The notes: generated by a model from the sequence alone, not told the origin. A stretch of 37,297 nt of DNA from Methanomassiliicoccales archaeon (GCA_026394375.1 JAPKYJ010000020.1:1-37297), one strand, 5' to 3'; counted from the first letter of the stretch, positions 1 to 8,275 are shown. Numbers and translations are program-made.

Positions 1-1
1 C

Positions 2-865
2 GCCGCGGCGGTCTCAGACACTCCTAAAGAGGTGGAGGAGCTAGAGCCGGTACAAGAGGAGCGTAAAGAGCTGACCGAGGAGGAGGTGGCGCAGGCCGTC
101 GCCCAGCTGGGGAAGGAACTGGAAGAGCAATTCGGGACGCCTTTGCAGCATCCAGATACGGCGGTAATCTCGACCAAGGACGAGCGCCTGGACTTCATCC
201 TGGGTGGGGGCATCCCGGTCGGACATGTGGTCATCGTGAACGGTCCCGCGGGAACGATGAAGAGCACACTCTCATACTACATCCTGCATCGCGCCGCCGT
301 CAAGAGTGCCAAGCGGTCGATGTACTTCTCCTTGGAACAGAAGCGCGACTCTCTAATCAGGCAGATGGAGCGCATGGGAATGTCTTTGAAGGATACGGCC
401 GGGGGGATGGTGGTAGTGGATATGGTGGATCTGCGCAAGGCCACCGCCAATGAGCCCGGTGACTGGAGGGCCATCATGATGCGCTATGTGAGGAACGTCC
501 ATGCGCAGATGCCCTTCGACTTCTTCGTGCTCGATTCCCTGGAATCGTTCAAGAGCATGGCCCAGTTCGAGTTCACCCGGGAGAGCATGAAGGATCTGTT
601 CGACTGGTTCAAGGAGTTGAAGATCACCGTCCTGGTGATCACGGAAAAGCCCATCGAGGTCCTTTTCCAGAGCGTGCAAGGCGAGACCTATCTGGCGGAC
701 GGCGTGGTGGAGATGCAGATGAAGGAGTTCGACGACGCCAAAGTCTATCGATGGCTGAGGTGCGTGAAGATGCGGGGCATGCAGAACGATTCCCGCTACT
801 ACGCATTCTACCACACTGGCACGGAGTTCAAGTTCTCCCTGCCCCTGGTCGATTCAGGCAAATAG
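2..865 (+). CDS. KaiC/RadA-like P-loop ATPase (paralogue 1), 5' end probably outside the window
   Basis: A RecA-superfamily ATPase of the archaeal KaiC-like group. Counting from GTG 32, an acidic N-terminal stretch of about 45 residues precedes the core. The core has GGGIPVGH just before the P-loop GPAGTMKST (about 71-79), then YFSLEQ at the KaiC catalytic-glutamate position and FVLDSLES as Walker B. The P-loop has Met where the Walker A consensus has Gly before Lys, and EQ replaces the usual EE. The reading frame is open to the left edge. GTG 32 has no properly spaced ribosome binding site, because its GAGG abuts the codon, so the true start is probably upstream. The next gene downstream is a paralogue with the same odd P-loop. 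In this family a single ATPase domain usually serves signalling or regulation; the target here is unknown. Confidence 0.85.
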   Translation, partial: AAAVSDTPKEVEELEPVQEERKELTEEEVAQAVAQLGKELEEQFGTPLQHPDTAVISTKDERLDFILGGGIPVGHVVIVNGPAGTMKSTLSYYILHRAAVKSAKRSMYFSLEQKRDSLIRQMERMGMSLKDTAGGMVVVDMVDLRKATANEPGDWRAIMMRYVRNVHAQMPFDFFVLDSLESFKSMAQFEFTRESMKDLFDWFKELKITVLVITEKPIEVLFQSVQGETYLADGVVEMQMKEFDDAKVYRWLRCVKMRGMQNDSRYYAFYHTGTEFKFSLPLVDSGK

Positions 866-934
866 CTGGTTATCAAAATTCGACAGTGGCGATAGAAAAG
901 CCTAATATTGTCAAAGGGTATAATGCCACCTCTC

Positions 935-940
935 AGGAGG
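935..940 (+). promoter_or_regulatory. Ribosome binding site that favours a CTG start at 948
   Basis: AGGAGG matches the anti-Shine-Dalgarno sequence. The only in-frame codon at normal spacing is CTG at 948-950. The GTG at 963 is too far for this site. No ATG, GTG or TTG lies in frame between the stop at 921-923 and GTG 963. Confidence 0.5.
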
Positions 941-962
941 AAGTGGTCTGCAGATCGAGCGC

Positions 963-1661
963 GTGCGCACCTACATTCAGAACTTCGATGAATCATTGCA
1001 GGGCGGCATACCGAAAGGGCACGTGGTGCTCATCACCGGAACCCCGGGCACGATGAAATCCTCGGTCTCCTACAGCATCCTCTATCAGAACGCGCTCCAG
1101 AACAAGACAAAAAGCGTCTACATGACGCTCGAGCAATCGCGCGAGAACCTCCTGCAACAGATGCATTGCATGGGCATGGACAAGGAGGAGGTCAAGGAGT
1201 GCGTGCACATTCTGGACCTAGGGCTCATCCGCAAGTCGCTGACGCAGCTGAGCGCCAAAGGTACCTGGATGCAGGTCTTCAAGATGTACGCCGAGAGCCT
1301 GAAGCACTCCCTGAACTACGAGTTACTGGTCGTAGACTCTATGGACGTACTGGAGATGGCGGCGCAGATGGGCGAGAACCGCAGGACGGAGCTCTTCTTT
1401 CTCTTCGAGTGGCTGCGGAACCTGGGCATCACCACCTTCCTCCTTTCCGAGACGGCCCCGGACAAGATGTTCGAGAACAAGTACGACGAAGGATACCTGG
1501 CCGACTCGGTCATTACGCTCAAGCTGCATGAGCTAGGTGAGACGGACATTCAAAGGAGGATAAGGGCGGTGAAGATGCGTTCCACCAATCATAAGACCGG
1601 GTATTTCTCGCTCCTCTTCAATGACGGTGTCTTCAGAGCCACCCAGGTGATCACGGAATAG
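963..1661 (+). CDS. KaiC/RadA-like P-loop ATPase (paralogue 2)
   Basis: A single-domain KaiC-like ATPase of about 232 residues, paralogous to the gene just upstream. Visible motifs are GGIPKGH, P-loop GTPGTMKSS (about 26-34, Met in place of the usual Gly before Lys), YMTLEQ at the catalytic-glutamate site and LLVVDSMD as Walker B. It lacks the acidic N-terminal extension of its neighbour. The start is unsettled. The AGGAGG at 935-940 is 22 bases from GTG 963 but 7 bases from an in-frame CTG at 948, and a stop at 921-923 rules out any earlier start. Starting at CTG 948 would add LQIER, which resembles the usual KaiC N-terminus. The tandem pair probably arose by duplication. The cellular role cannot be named. 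Confidence 0.87.
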   Translation: MRTYIQNFDESLQGGIPKGHVVLITGTPGTMKSSVSYSILYQNALQNKTKSVYMTLEQSRENLLQQMHCMGMDKEEVKECVHILDLGLIRKSLTQLSAKGTWMQVFKMYAESLKHSLNYELLVVDSMDVLEMAAQMGENRRTELFFLFEWLRNLGITTFLLSETAPDKMFENKYDEGYLADSVITLKLHELGETDIQRRIRAVKMRSTNHKTGYFSLLFNDGVFRATQVITE

Positions 1662-1712
1662 GGTCACCGTCAGCCTTTAATATGGTCTGCACATTGTTCC
1701 CGCTTGCCATCC

Positions 1713-1785
1713 GGGCTCATGGTCTAGCGGCTATGACGTTTGCCTCACACGCAGAAGGTCGCCGGTTCGAATCCGGCTGAGCCCA
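1713..1785 (+). tRNA. tRNA-Val (anticodon CAC)
   Basis: A complete cloverleaf can be folded by eye. The acceptor stem is GGGCTCA (1713-1719) with TGAGCCC (1778-1784), and the discriminator is A1785. The D stem is GTC/GAC (1722-1724, 1735-1737). The anticodon stem is TTTGC/GCAGA, with loop CTCACAC and anticodon CAC at 1746-1748, which reads GUG valine codons. The T arm is GCCGG-TTCGAAT-CCGGC (1761-1777). There is no intron and CCA is not encoded. A TATA-like TTTAATATG lies about 35 bases upstream (1675-1683). Confidence 0.95.
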
Positions 1786-2010
1786 CTCCTATTCAAACCT
1801 CAATGATTCATATTCTGGTCCCAAATGGTCCATCCGCTCATTTTCGGCTTGGGCGGGAACAATCTAGGAATCGCCTTGGGACCGGCCTCGCCTGGTGGGG
1901 TTTGGGAGTGAATTGCTGCCTCGACTCGTTTCTGAGACATCATCCAGGCATATCCATGATAGCAAACGATTTAATCGGGCCCCAATATCATGACCACACA
2001 AGGAGAAGCA

Positions 2011-3060
2011 ATGATCCTTGCGCTTCTAGTGGATGACGAACCACCTCTATGCAGTGTGGCCAAGCAATTCCTGGAGCAGTCACATGAAATGGTCGTTGAT
2101 ACGGTCTTCTCGGCACAAGAGACTCTGCAATCCTTGGACCAGAAGGCCTACGATGTGATCGTATCCGACTATCAAATGCCAGGAATGGACGGCATCCAAC
2201 TCCTCAAATCGCTTCGGTCCACGGGCGTCCTAATCCCGTTCATCCTCTTCACCGGCAAAGGACGAGAGGAGGTGGTCATCGAAGCACTGAACAACGGCGC
2301 TGATTCCTATCTTCAGAAGGGCGGTAACGTTACAGCACAATTCGCGGAGCTGGGGAATGCGATCACGCAAGTGGTCAAAAAGAAGCGTGCGGAGGAGGCG
2401 CTGCGGGAAGCAAACCGCAAGTTGCAATTGATGACCAGCATCACACGGCACGACATCCGCAATCAGATCATGTCCATGCGCGGCTACCTGGAATTGGCGA
2501 ACGACAGCCGAGACCCGCTAAAGGCCAATGAACTGAGGAAGAAGGCCTTGGGAGTGACGAGAAACATCGAATCCACGATCGAATTCACCAAGGACTACCA
2601 GGAGATGGGGGTCCGCGAACCAGCATGGCACAACGTCCATGCTGTGGTGGACACCTTGGACCCTAACCTCACGTCCATGGGCTTCTGGTTGGAGAACCAA
2701 CTTCCGGAGGTGGAGATCTTCGCTGATCCCATGCTGGTCAAGGTTCTGCAGAGCATCGCTGACAACTCCGCCCGTCACGGCGTGCATGCGACGTTGATGC
2801 GTTTCTCGTCCGAGATGGAAGGCGAAGTGCTCAAGATCATATGCGAGGACGATGGGGTGGGCGTCCCTGTTGATGAAAAGGGCAAGATTTTCGAGCGTGG
2901 GTATGGCAAGCATACGGGCCTAGGCCTTCACTTCGCAAGAGAAGTATTTCACATCACGGGAATCGGCATTGAAGAGAACGGAGAGCCTGGAAAAGGTGCT
3001 CGCTTCGTAATCTCGGTGCCAAATGGGCGATGGCGATATGCGGGCGAGGAAGAAAGATAA
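2011..3060 (+). CDS. Receiver-histidine kinase two-component protein
   Basis: A soluble signalling protein of 349 residues with an N-terminal receiver domain and a C-terminal kinase core. The receiver has acid pocket D8-D9, phospho-acceptor Asp53 in SDYQMPGMDG, Thr81 and Lys103 in LQKGG. After a short linker comes an H-box-like TRHDIRNQ with likely phospho-His147. The HATPase domain shows the N box (IADNSARHG), G1 (DDGVGVP) and G2 (TGLGLHFA). No PAS domain or membrane segment is present, so input probably arrives by phosphotransfer to the receiver. ATG 2011 was chosen because AGGAG at 2001-2005 sits 5 bases ahead of it. The in-frame ATG 1990 has no such site. The partner kinase and output are not in the window. 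Confidence 0.9.
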   Translation: MILALLVDDEPPLCSVAKQFLEQSHEMVVDTVFSAQETLQSLDQKAYDVIVSDYQMPGMDGIQLLKSLRSTGVLIPFILFTGKGREEVVIEALNNGADSYLQKGGNVTAQFAELGNAITQVVKKKRAEEALREANRKLQLMTSITRHDIRNQIMSMRGYLELANDSRDPLKANELRKKALGVTRNIESTIEFTKDYQEMGVREPAWHNVHAVVDTLDPNLTSMGFWLENQLPEVEIFADPMLVKVLQSIADNSARHGVHATLMRFSSEMEGEVLKIICEDDGVGVPVDEKGKIFERGYGKHTGLGLHFAREVFHITGIGIEENGEPGKGARFVISVPNGRWRYAGEEER

Positions 3061-3264
3061 TCGCGGGCATTCGAGACAAGAAGCTCACCCGACGGTGGCT
3101 TGATATGGGGAGGATCACAGGCAAATAGGCTAGACCATAGCGACGTGGCGATCACGAAGCACAACGTTGGGTCGCCCCCATCTATCGCTAGGCTGACGTC
3201 TGCGATCTAATACCGTGAGGAAGGCAAGAACCTTATTACCGTCCGAATCGTTCCGTTTCAGCAG

Positions 3265-4215
3265 ATGAAGATAAACAGGATGCTCGTGACTGGGGCCGCG
3301 GGATTCATCGGTTCGAACATCTGCGACGGGCTCTTGGAGCGCGGGTACGAGGTGATAGCTCTTGACCGTCTGCCAATGAGCAGGTCGAAGAACCTTGAGC
3401 ACCTGACGACCTCGAAAGGGTTCAACTTCGTTGAGGGGTCGATCCTCGAAAGTGAGCTTCTTGCCGATCTGGCGAAGGATGCCGACGCGGTCATCCACCA
3501 CGCCGCTATCGCCTCCGTGCAGCGGTCGATGGAGGACCCGAGAACGACGAACCTGGTCAACGTGAACGGCACTCTGGAAGTCCTTCTGGCCGCGAAGAAG
3601 GCGGGGATAAGGAAGGTAGTGTTCGCATCCTCTTCGGCCGTCTATGGGGATACGCCAGAGCAGCCAGAGACAGAAGAGATGACCCCACGCCCGAAATCTG
3701 TGTACGCGGTATCAAAACTGACAGGCGAAGGATATTGCCAGGCCTTCAACGAGCTCTTCGATATGAGGAACGTCAGCCTGCGTTACTTCAACGTCTACGG
3801 TCCGAGGCAAGACCCCAAATCGGAATACGCAGCGGTCATCCCCCGATTCATCGAGCGCGCTCTCAAGGACGAGGCGATGACCATCTTTGGGGATGGACGA
3901 CAGAGTCGGGACTTCATCTACATAGAGGATGTCGTGCAAGCGAACCTCAAGGCTCTCGAATCGGATTGTCGGGGAATCTTCAACATTGGATCAGGAAGGC
4001 GAACCACGGTCAATGAGCTGGCGCATCTCATCGGGAAGCTTTTAGGGAGAGAGGTCCAGACGGTGCATCTACAGGCGAGGGAGGGAGACGTGAAGGATTC
4101 CCTGGCCGCCATCGAGAAGGCAGCGGGAGCATTTGGCTTTGCGCCCAAATGCGATATCGAGGATGGTCTCAGAACGACGATCGATTGGTACGCTCGGAAA
4201 GGTCAGAACGATTGA
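3265..4215 (+). CDS. NAD-dependent sugar-nucleotide epimerase/dehydratase (extended SDR, GalE-like)
   Basis: An extended short-chain dehydrogenase of 316 residues, the usual length for UDP-sugar 4-epimerases. It shows the NAD-binding GAAGFIG (about 10-16), an acidic end of the second strand at ALDR, the Ser-rich ASSSAVYG (121-128), the catalytic Tyr147-xxx-Lys151 in YAVSK, and the RYFNVYGPRQDP and GDGRQSRDFIYIEDV motifs typical of nucleotide-sugar epimerases. It probably supplies activated sugars for glycans or archaeal glycolipids. The exact substrate (UDP-Glc/Gal, GlcNAc or a uronic acid) cannot be read from sequence. No Shine-Dalgarno precedes ATG 3265. No other sugar gene is adjacent. Confidence 0.9.
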   Translation: MKINRMLVTGAAGFIGSNICDGLLERGYEVIALDRLPMSRSKNLEHLTTSKGFNFVEGSILESELLADLAKDADAVIHHAAIASVQRSMEDPRTTNLVNVNGTLEVLLAAKKAGIRKVVFASSSAVYGDTPEQPETEEMTPRPKSVYAVSKLTGEGYCQAFNELFDMRNVSLRYFNVYGPRQDPKSEYAAVIPRFIERALKDEAMTIFGDGRQSRDFIYIEDVVQANLKALESDCRGIFNIGSGRRTTVNELAHLIGKLLGREVQTVHLQAREGDVKDSLAAIEKAAGAFGFAPKCDIEDGLRTTIDWYARKGQND

Positions 4216-4383
4216 AAGGCACGGGTACCTCCGGGCTAGTACATTCTGTGGTCATGGCGTTTCTTGACGACAGGTTCAAAGGAAGATCTTGGTAATCTTC
4301 GCCACTGGCTGCTCCATCATCATCCAGTCCCGTCCACTTCGAGTCGCTTCCAAGCGCATTGGTCCTCGCCTCCTTTTTCAATA

Positions 4384-4401
4384 CGTCTGCCTCCGCAGAC
4401 G
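4384..4401. repeat. Perfect inverted repeat, 7-base stem and 4-base loop
   Basis: CGTCTGC-CTCC-GCAGACG. No T-run follows on either strand, so it does not look like an ordinary terminator. It could be part of a small structured RNA or a protein-binding dyad. Its role is unknown. Confidence 0.5.
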
Positions 4402-4464
4402 CCCCAAATGGATAATGATGCCGCCTTCGTTCCTGTGATTCAATGAACATCGAACCCTGCACTC

Positions 4465-4471
4465 TTTATCT
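4465..4471 (+). promoter_or_regulatory. TATA box for the small Cys protein gene
   Basis: TTTATCT is centred 25 bases before ATG 4493. That spacing places transcription start at or next to the start codon and suggests a leaderless message. Confidence 0.5.
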
Positions 4472-4492
4472 AGCCAAGTCGATTTGGCCTCG

Positions 4493-4684
4493 ATGACCTC
4501 TCCTGAGGCAATCAAGATTCGCTGTCTCTGGCACGCGGAAGACGGGCGGTGCGCTTCCTGCAAGGCCAGACGCATCAAGCACGATATTCTTGGGCAACAG
4601 GACTACGAGATGTGCGTCAGGGAGCGAGACTACCCCGCCTGCGAGTTCTACAAGGAGAAGCCAGTGCCCCCGCCGAAGAAGTGA
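4493..4684 (+). CDS. Small cysteine-containing protein, function unknown
   Basis: A 63-residue basic protein with five cysteines, two of them in a CASC pair, which could bind a metal. The tail is Pro/Lys rich (PVPPPKK). I do not recognise the family. ATG 4493 is preferred to the upstream TTG 4484 because a TATA box lies 25 bases before it and there is no Shine-Dalgarno. The HEAT-repeat gene begins 23 bases after the stop, so the two are probably co-transcribed. Confidence 0.6.
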   Translation: MTSPEAIKIRCLWHAEDGRCASCKARRIKHDILGQQDYEMCVRERDYPACEFYKEKPVPPPKK

Positions 4685-4707
4685 GGGAACGGTCGAAGAG
4701 GTCGTGC

Positions 4708-5259
4708 ATGGACAACAAAGAGATCAATGGGATCAACCGAGAACTGGATTCTGCCAATTCAGGCGCGCTGCTGGTCGCCATGGACCGTTTGGAGAGTGCG
4801 TTGCGCCATAGGTTGGGGGATGCTTCATCGCTCGGACCATTGGCTCGGTTGCTGAATCACGAGAACGCCGAGGTGCGCAAGAAGGCCATTTGGCTCATCG
4901 GCAAGTTGGCGCAGAACAAGGTCCCCGGCGAATACCCGATCTCATCCGTGCTCGGTCTGATGGAGGATGAGGACGAGGAGTCGCGCGAGAACGCCGCTTG
5001 GGCAGGTGGCGAAATGGCTGCTCTGCAGATAGGCAACGAACAAGAGGCAGAGAAGTTGAACTCCCTGTTGAAGGATGATAGCTCGCAGGTAAGGGGCATG
5101 GCCGCCTGGGCCTTAGGGCGGCTGGCGGAGAGGACCTCGGTTGCCCTCCGTTCCTCCGAAAGCCTCCTCAGACAGCTCCTCCAGGACAAGAGCGTCTACG
5201 TGAGCAAGAGCGCGTCCTGGGCCTTGGAACGTCTGGAACCTCTTTTAGCCAAGCGCTGA
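4708..5259 (+). CDS. HEAT-repeat protein
   Basis: A 183-residue all-helical repeat protein. At least four HEAT/PBS-lyase-type repeats are visible, each with the pattern xVRxxAxWxxGxLA: EVRKKAIWLIGKLA, ESRENAAWAGGEMA, QVRGMAAWALGRLA and YVSKSASWALERLE. Such proteins are usually binding scaffolds rather than enzymes. ATG 4708 has a GAGG about 7 bases upstream, and the frame ahead of it reads through the previous gene out of phase, so longer versions are unlikely. It probably forms a two-gene unit with the small Cys protein. No partner can be named. Confidence 0.85.
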   Translation: MDNKEINGINRELDSANSGALLVAMDRLESALRHRLGDASSLGPLARLLNHENAEVRKKAIWLIGKLAQNKVPGEYPISSVLGLMEDEDEESRENAAWAGGEMAALQIGNEQEAEKLNSLLKDDSSQVRGMAAWALGRLAERTSVALRSSESLLRQLLQDKSVYVSKSASWALERLEPLLAKR

Positions 5260-5378
5260 AGTAATCCTCTGAACGTGGTCAAACATTGGTCACATGTGCT
5301 CACTTCCTCCAAGTATTGTGACCGACCCTCTTCTGTTCCGGAAGCAGGCGGGAAGCCTGCGGACAAGGAGGAATCACG

Positions 5379-5837
5379 ATGGACGATTTCGAAGAGAAGA
5401 TCAAGGGAAGGATGCATGACGATCGCGAGTTCCGCGGAGTGGGCTGGAGGATATCCGCTTCCATCCTATCGGTCACGACCTGGCTGGCGGGTGGGGTGGC
5501 ATGGTTGTTCTTCCTGGCTGGTAACTACAGCATCTGGGAGAACATCGCCCTTTTCCTGGTGAGCCTGGTGGTGCTGGTGGGTCTGAACGCTTCCTGGTGG
5601 ATCGGCTACGGCATGCGGTTCATGCCTCATGGGAACGAGGCAGGAAGACGGCGTCGCTCCGCGCTCTCGGCATTTGCCGGTGTGACATGGGTGCTGGCGG
5701 TGGCCTTCTACCTGTACCAGTATGCGGGCGAATTCACCCTCTACCAGAATCTGGGTTTGCTGTTCGTCTCCCTGCTCATCATGGGCGGGGTGAACGCCGC
5801 CATCCACATCGGGAACCGCAGGATGAAATGCGCCTGA
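5379..5837 (+). CDS. Four-helix membrane protein with internal duplication
   Basis: A 152-residue integral membrane protein with a charged cytoplasmic-type N-terminus (about 25 residues) and four hydrophobic segments arranged as two similar pairs. The second helix of each pair aligns clearly: NYSIWENIALFLVSLVVL against EFTLYQNLGLLFVSLLIM, both followed by a GLNA or GVNA motif and a helix-ending WIG or HIG. This indicates duplication of a two-helix module. AAGGAGG lies 7 bases before ATG 5379, a strong initiation site. The function is unknown. The 2TM-type architecture suggests a small membrane-embedded accessory protein. Confidence 0.8.
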   Translation: MDDFEEKIKGRMHDDREFRGVGWRISASILSVTTWLAGGVAWLFFLAGNYSIWENIALFLVSLVVLVGLNASWWIGYGMRFMPHGNEAGRRRRSALSAFAGVTWVLAVAFYLYQYAGEFTLYQNLGLLFVSLLIMGGVNAAIHIGNRRMKCA

Positions 5838-5873
5838 TCCACGGGTACTACCGAACGCATGTCCTAGGCTGGC

Positions 5874-6965
5874 TCAAACCCCTTCATACTTCTTTTGCAC
5901 CTTTCCATCCGGTCCGTAGTATCTACGTCGAATCCAGAATGCCACGTTCACGAGCGATATGAGCACGGGCACCTCCATCAGCGGGCCGATGACGGCGGCG
6001 AAGGCCACCAGGGACTGGATGCCGAACACCCCGATCGCGACTGCGATAGCAAGCTCGAAATTGTTGCTAGCGGCGGTGAAGCTCTGCGCCGTCGCATGCG
6101 GGTAGTCGAACCGCAACTTGATCGATAGCCAGAAGGAGAAGAAGAACATGATGAGGAAGTAGATGACCAGAGGTATGGCCACCCTCACGACATCCAGCGG
6201 CTGCTGCAAGATGTACTGCCCCTTGAGCGAGAACATGACCACGATGGTGAAGAGCAATGCCAATAGCGACACCTTCCCGAATGCGGGGTTGAAGCGGTTC
6301 TCGTACCACTGCGTCCCCTTCCGAGGCAGAAGCACGAAACGCGTCAAGTACCCGGCCAAGAACGGAACGCCCAGGTAGATGAGCACGCTCTTGGCCACGT
6401 CCCAGATGCTGATCTCCACCACCCTTCCCGAGCCGGCGGAGACCCAATCGGAGGCGACGGCGATGAGGAAGTAGGCGTAGAAGGAGTAGAGCACTATCTG
6501 GAAGATCGAGTTGAGGGCGACCAGGATGGCCGCGTACTCCGAATCCCCCTCCGCGAGCATGTTCCAGACTATGACCATGGCGATGCAGCGAGCGATGCCA
6601 GTGAGAATGAGGCCGATGCGGAACTCCGGCAGATCGGGCAAGAAGATCCAGGCCAGCGCGAACATGAGCATCGGCCCGACCAGGTAGTTGAGGGCGAGGG
6701 AGGTGCCGAACATCCTCTTCGCCTCGGGCTGCTTGGCCACCTGGCCCAGCTCTTCGTACTTGACCCTGGCCAGGGGCGGCCACATCATGAGTATGAGGCC
6801 GATGGCGATGGGGATGGAGGTCGTCCCAATGCTGAGGCTGTTGAGCGCCTCCGCGATGCCTGGCACGGCGGCGCCCAGCCCCACGCCCAGGAATATCGCC
6901 AGGAAGATCCAAAGGGTGAGATAACGGTTCAGGAATGACAATTTCTTCTTGTCACGACCGGCCAA
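5874..6965 (-). CDS. acr3: Arsenite efflux permease, Acr3 family
   Basis: An integral membrane exporter of 363 residues with about ten hydrophobic helices, the size expected for Acr3 (BASS/SNF7-like fold). It extrudes arsenite, and in some members antimonite, by exchange with protons. The diagnostic segment [19 protein letters not shown] is present, and Cys127 in it corresponds to the conserved cysteine needed for transport. The start is TTG 6965, since no in-frame ATG occurs upstream and an AGGAG/GAGGG stretch (6971-6980) lies just ahead. No arsR or arsA is adjacent. An 18-base palindrome sits about 32 bases upstream. It is divergent from the COG0523 GTPase gene. Confidence 0.93.
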   Translation of the reverse strand: MAGRDKKKLSFLNRYLTLWIFLAIFLGVGLGAAVPGIAEALNSLSIGTTSIPIAIGLILMMWPPLARVKYEELGQVAKQPEAKRMFGTSLALNYLVGPMLMFALAWIFLPDLPEFRIGLILTGIARCIAMVIVWNMLAEGDSEYAAILVALNSIFQIVLYSFYAYFLIAVASDWVSAGSGRVVEISIWDVAKSVLIYLGVPFLAGYLTRFVLLPRKGTQWYENRFNPAFGKVSLLALLFTIVVMFSLKGQYILQQPLDVVRVAIPLVIYFLIMFFFSFWLSIKLRFDYPHATAQSFTAASNNFELAIAVAIGVFGIQSLVAFAAVIGPLMEVPVLISLVNVAFWIRRRYYGPDGKVQKKYEGV

Positions 6966-6996
6966 CTCGAACCCTCTCCTCTTGGATGCACTTCGA

Positions 6997-7014
6997 TTTC
7001 AAAACGGTTTGAAA
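6997..7014. promoter_or_regulatory. 18-base palindrome, candidate acr3 operator
   Basis: TTTCAAAACGGTTTGAAA has two perfect 7-base arms around ACGG. It overlaps a second dyad, GGTTTGAAACC (7006-7016). Reading towards acr3, a TTTATC element (7034-7040) lies about 30 bases upstream, which would put transcription start on the palindrome, where a repressor would block initiation. The assignment to acr3 is inference. Confidence 0.5.
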
Positions 7015-7167
7015 CCATTAGCTAGCCTGGAAATTGATAAAGGTTTCACCGCTCGTGAGAATATTTTTTGACTATTGGAGGGATGAATCAAATAATGGCA
7101 TTTCGTGTGCAATGCAAATCGTTTAATCAGTTCATGCCTTTTCTGCACTGCTTGCGAGGGATAGGCA

Positions 7168-8250
7168 TTGGCCACTAGGATAGCGATCATCGGGGGGTTC
7201 CTGGGCGCGGGAAAGACCACGCTCCTGACCAATCTAGCGAAGGAGTTCATGGCCCAAGGCAAGAGCGTGGCCATCATCACCAACGACCAGGGAGAGGTGC
7301 TGGTGGACACGCAATATGCCCGGGAGCTGGGCATCGACACGGCCGAGGTGCTGAAGGGCTGCTTCTGCTGCAAGTTCCCTGACTTCGTGGGTGCGGCCCG
7401 GAAGCTAGTGGACTCCAAGCGCCCGGACATAATCATGGCCGAGCCAGTGGGCAGCTGCACGGACCTTCTGGCGACGGTCGTGGCGCCCCTCAAGTTCCGT
7501 TTTCCCAACGAGTTCAGCGTCGCCCCCTTGACGATACTGCTCGACAGTACCCGAATCTCTGAGGGCGTGGAGGAGGAAGGATCGCTAGGAGCGTATCTGC
7601 GCAAGCACCAGGTGCAGGAAGCGGAGGTCATCGTGCTCACCAAGACCGATCTGCTCCCGGCGGACGAGGTCAAGGGTCTGCTGTCCATGGTGAAGGACAT
7701 GAACGCAGGGGCGAGAGTGATCCCCTACTCTTCCATCACCAAGCACGGGCTGGAGCAGATCGCGCAGCTCGTCATTTCCCGGGACAAGAGCCTCAAGCGC
7801 CCGGTGGACGTGGACTACGAGCTCTACGCCCAGGCGGAGGCGGAGCTGGGCTGGTACAATGGAACCTACAGCTTCGAGCTGCCTGAGGAGATTGATTCCT
7901 ACGAGCTCTCGCTCAACATCCTGAACGCGGTCTCGAAGCGCTATCGTCCAGGTGAGGTAGCGCACGTGAAGTTGCTCTTCTCCTCGTCCACGAATGCTCT
8001 CAAGATGAGCTTGGTCATGGAGAGCCTGGGAGTGGACGGGGTGCGTGGTTCTCGTCAGGTGCATGGCAACTGCACCATCAACCTGAACGCGCGGGTGATA
8101 TCAGCGCCGGAGCCGCTACGGGAGGCCATGCGAGCTTCGGCGCTCGAAACGCTCAAGAACAAAGGGGCGAAGGACGTGCAGTATCAGGACGATTGCTTCT
8201 CTCCCGGCAGACCGAATCCCACCTTCCGCATGAAGGATGGTGCTGGCTGA
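7168..8250 (+). CDS. COG0523/CobW-family metal-associated GTPase
   Basis: A G3E-class P-loop GTPase of 360 residues. Motifs are Walker A GGFLGAGKTT (9-18), the metal-binding GCFCC (64-68), EPVGS at the family's ExxG position and LTKTD for guanine recognition. Members deliver or insert metals (Co, Zn, Ni, Fe) into proteins or cofactors. The roughly 150-residue C-terminal half does not look like a typical CobW_C domain and ends with a CFSPGRPNPTF motif. TTG 7168 must be the start: an in-frame TAG lies at 7162-7164, the P-loop is only nine residues in, and GAGGG sits about 8 bases upstream. In a corrinoid-dependent methanogen a cobalt or corrinoid-protein role is plausible but not shown. Confidence 0.9.
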   Translation: MATRIAIIGGFLGAGKTTLLTNLAKEFMAQGKSVAIITNDQGEVLVDTQYARELGIDTAEVLKGCFCCKFPDFVGAARKLVDSKRPDIIMAEPVGSCTDLLATVVAPLKFRFPNEFSVAPLTILLDSTRISEGVEEEGSLGAYLRKHQVQEAEVIVLTKTDLLPADEVKGLLSMVKDMNAGARVIPYSSITKHGLEQIAQLVISRDKSLKRPVDVDYELYAQAEAELGWYNGTYSFELPEEIDSYELSLNILNAVSKRYRPGEVAHVKLLFSSSTNALKMSLVMESLGVDGVRGSRQVHGNCTINLNARVISAPEPLREAMRASALETLKNKGAKDVQYQDDCFSPGRPNPTFRMKDGAG

Positions 8251-8275
8251 AAGGGGATCGACCGAGGCAGGCAAG

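Larger units (their letters stand above)
4216..4492. other. Non-coding spacer with two inverted repeats
   Basis: No convincing gene is visible here. Two short reading frames (about 60 and 97 codons) lack ribosome binding sites and family features. The spacer contains a hairpin with a 6-base stem (4282-4300, GAAGAT/ATCTTC) and a tighter perfect 7-base stem with 4-base loop at 4384-4401. A TATA box for the next gene lies at 4465-4471. Confidence 0.6.
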
